Shown: one piece after another, positions 63,140 through 64,000 of the stretch
Layout: each line of letters begins with the position of its first letter
Position numbering within the stretch: the stretch's first letter is position 1
Assembly: GCA_051453625.1 (NCBI GenBank)
Contig: JBOZIK010000001.1
Coordinates: 203,057,355-203,121,354, forward strand
DNA: 64,000 nucleotides
From: Welwitschia mirabilis
Lineage: Eukaryota > Gnetophyta > Gnetopsida > Welwitschiales
Direction of reading: 5' to 3'
Made by a program: the position numbers and the translations under genes
The notes under the pieces: generated by a model
The model's input: the letters and a program-made list of their open reading frames with translations, nothing else
Database searches by the model: none
What the model was told of the DNA's origin: nothing

Positions 63140-64000
63140 CTGACCAAATTAATAAGTTTTTATGGAGTTAGTTATTGTGTAGAGATATTCTAGCATTGGG
63201 ATCACTATATAAATCTGGACGACTGACCTATAATATAAAAATACATTGAACATCAAGTGGACAACTGTATGAAATTAATAGAATGATCTGACTATTAGTA
63301 AGAAAAAAACTACCTCAGGTTCGGGCAACCGAGATTCCAAGTTAGGGCAATCGAACTATTAATCAGATGAAAACTGGTTCTAGCATAGGAAATCATGTAT
63401 GTTGCATAGGGAAATCTACTTTCAAATCTATAATAGAATAAGACAAAAGCGAGCAACTGCTCATGTGATAAAGGGCGACTACACTGTAACTTGGAAATTT
63501 TAGTCTGCTGATAGTAAGGATTACTGAGTAAGTAATTAAAGGCGACTGCATACTGCCTAGAATTGACCATAATAAGGTTGACTGATATCTTAATGTAGGA
63601 TGAACTAAATAAGGTCAACTCCATATTTACTTAAGGATGACCGAATGTTCTTATGCAATAGACTGATAAATCTGTGTCAAGTAAGGGCAACTGAATGAAT
63701 TATCATAGGCCAACCAAATGTTCCTATTTTAATTGTGAAAAATCTGAATTAAGTAAGGGCGAACCAATTAAATGAAAAAGGGTAATTGAATACTAGGGTA
63801 ACTGAGTCTCTTTTGAGGTCGACTCAACGTATTACAAATATAACCATTATATTTTCGCAGTTCATCTAGAAAGTGCGGAATCCATTATAACAGTCCACTT
63901 CATTTCTTTTAACGGCTAGCTTTTGTGATTTCTCTATTTAAGTACTTTTCCTTTAGAATGAAGGTCACCTTTTTTTGGACATAAGAAAACTATTACACTA
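63140..64000. repeat. GGGCGACTGA-motif array, probably part of another LTR
   Basis: From about 63215 to 63830, a motif of the form AAGGGCGACTGA or GGGCAACCGA recurs more than twelve times at spacings of roughly 30-60 bases, each copy altered. Beyond it the base composition changes, and a TATA-like CTATTTAAG occurs near 63933. The array interrupts the Copia integrase near 63130, so it may be a later LTR insertion. Its ends are not visible. Confidence 0.6.

Overview
This window looks like a gene-poor, AT-rich piece of a large land-plant nuclear genome. It contains one gene I can fully reconstruct and otherwise mostly decayed transposable elements and AT-rich DNA of no recognisable origin. The evidence for a plant is a 13-exon gene encoding a typical plant protein architecture (two C2H2-type fingers, UBA, charged coiled coil, PUB), Athila-like, chromovirus-like and Copia retrotransposons with plant-type primer sites, and fragments related to the plant telomere repeat. 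The great age of the elements, their nesting and a Penelope-like element would fit a gymnosperm, but that is an inference. Three runs of N (49260-49359, 53599-54005, 58167-58266) mark a draft assembly.

Layout. 1-9500: direct repeats, a small Athila-type integrase relic, a tandem LTR-like pair inside a dispersed repeat, and unrecognised AT-rich DNA. 9540-13300: a decayed Copia element with its polypurine tract and a probable 3' LTR start. 13300-18060: nothing recognised, then the 3' flank of the gene. 18061-25723 (minus strand): the gene, encoding 413 residues. 26040-26830: a LINE reverse transcriptase relic about 300 bp from the gene's start codon. 27900-28940: a compound microsatellite and a dispersed repeat. 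29188-32851: a probable solo LTR of about 3.7 kb. 35935-36430 and 39660-41700: two Copia relics. 46890-49256 (minus strand): an Athila-type pol. 49360-58980: a chromovirus-like Ty3/gypsy element whose LTRs belong to the same family as the solo LTR; its interior contains a Penelope-like RT (54010-55080, minus strand) next to a telomere-like minisatellite (55122-55560). 58981-63130: a SIRE-like Copia element inserted into the 3' LTR of the gypsy element. 63140-64000: a motif array that looks like part of another LTR.

How it fits together. The cellular gene probably encodes a ubiquitin-binding cofactor of the CDC48/p97 segregase. The rest can be read as successive insertions: the chromovirus first, then Copia in its LTR and, if the assembly is right, the Penelope-like element in its interior. 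Most element frames are broken, often at codons that encode Gln, Trp or Arg in related elements, which suggests long inactivity under C-to-T decay. The least ordinary features are the Penelope-like RT beside telomere-like repeats, the very long LTR family with internal minisatellites, and hairpin-forming repeats in more than one LTR family.
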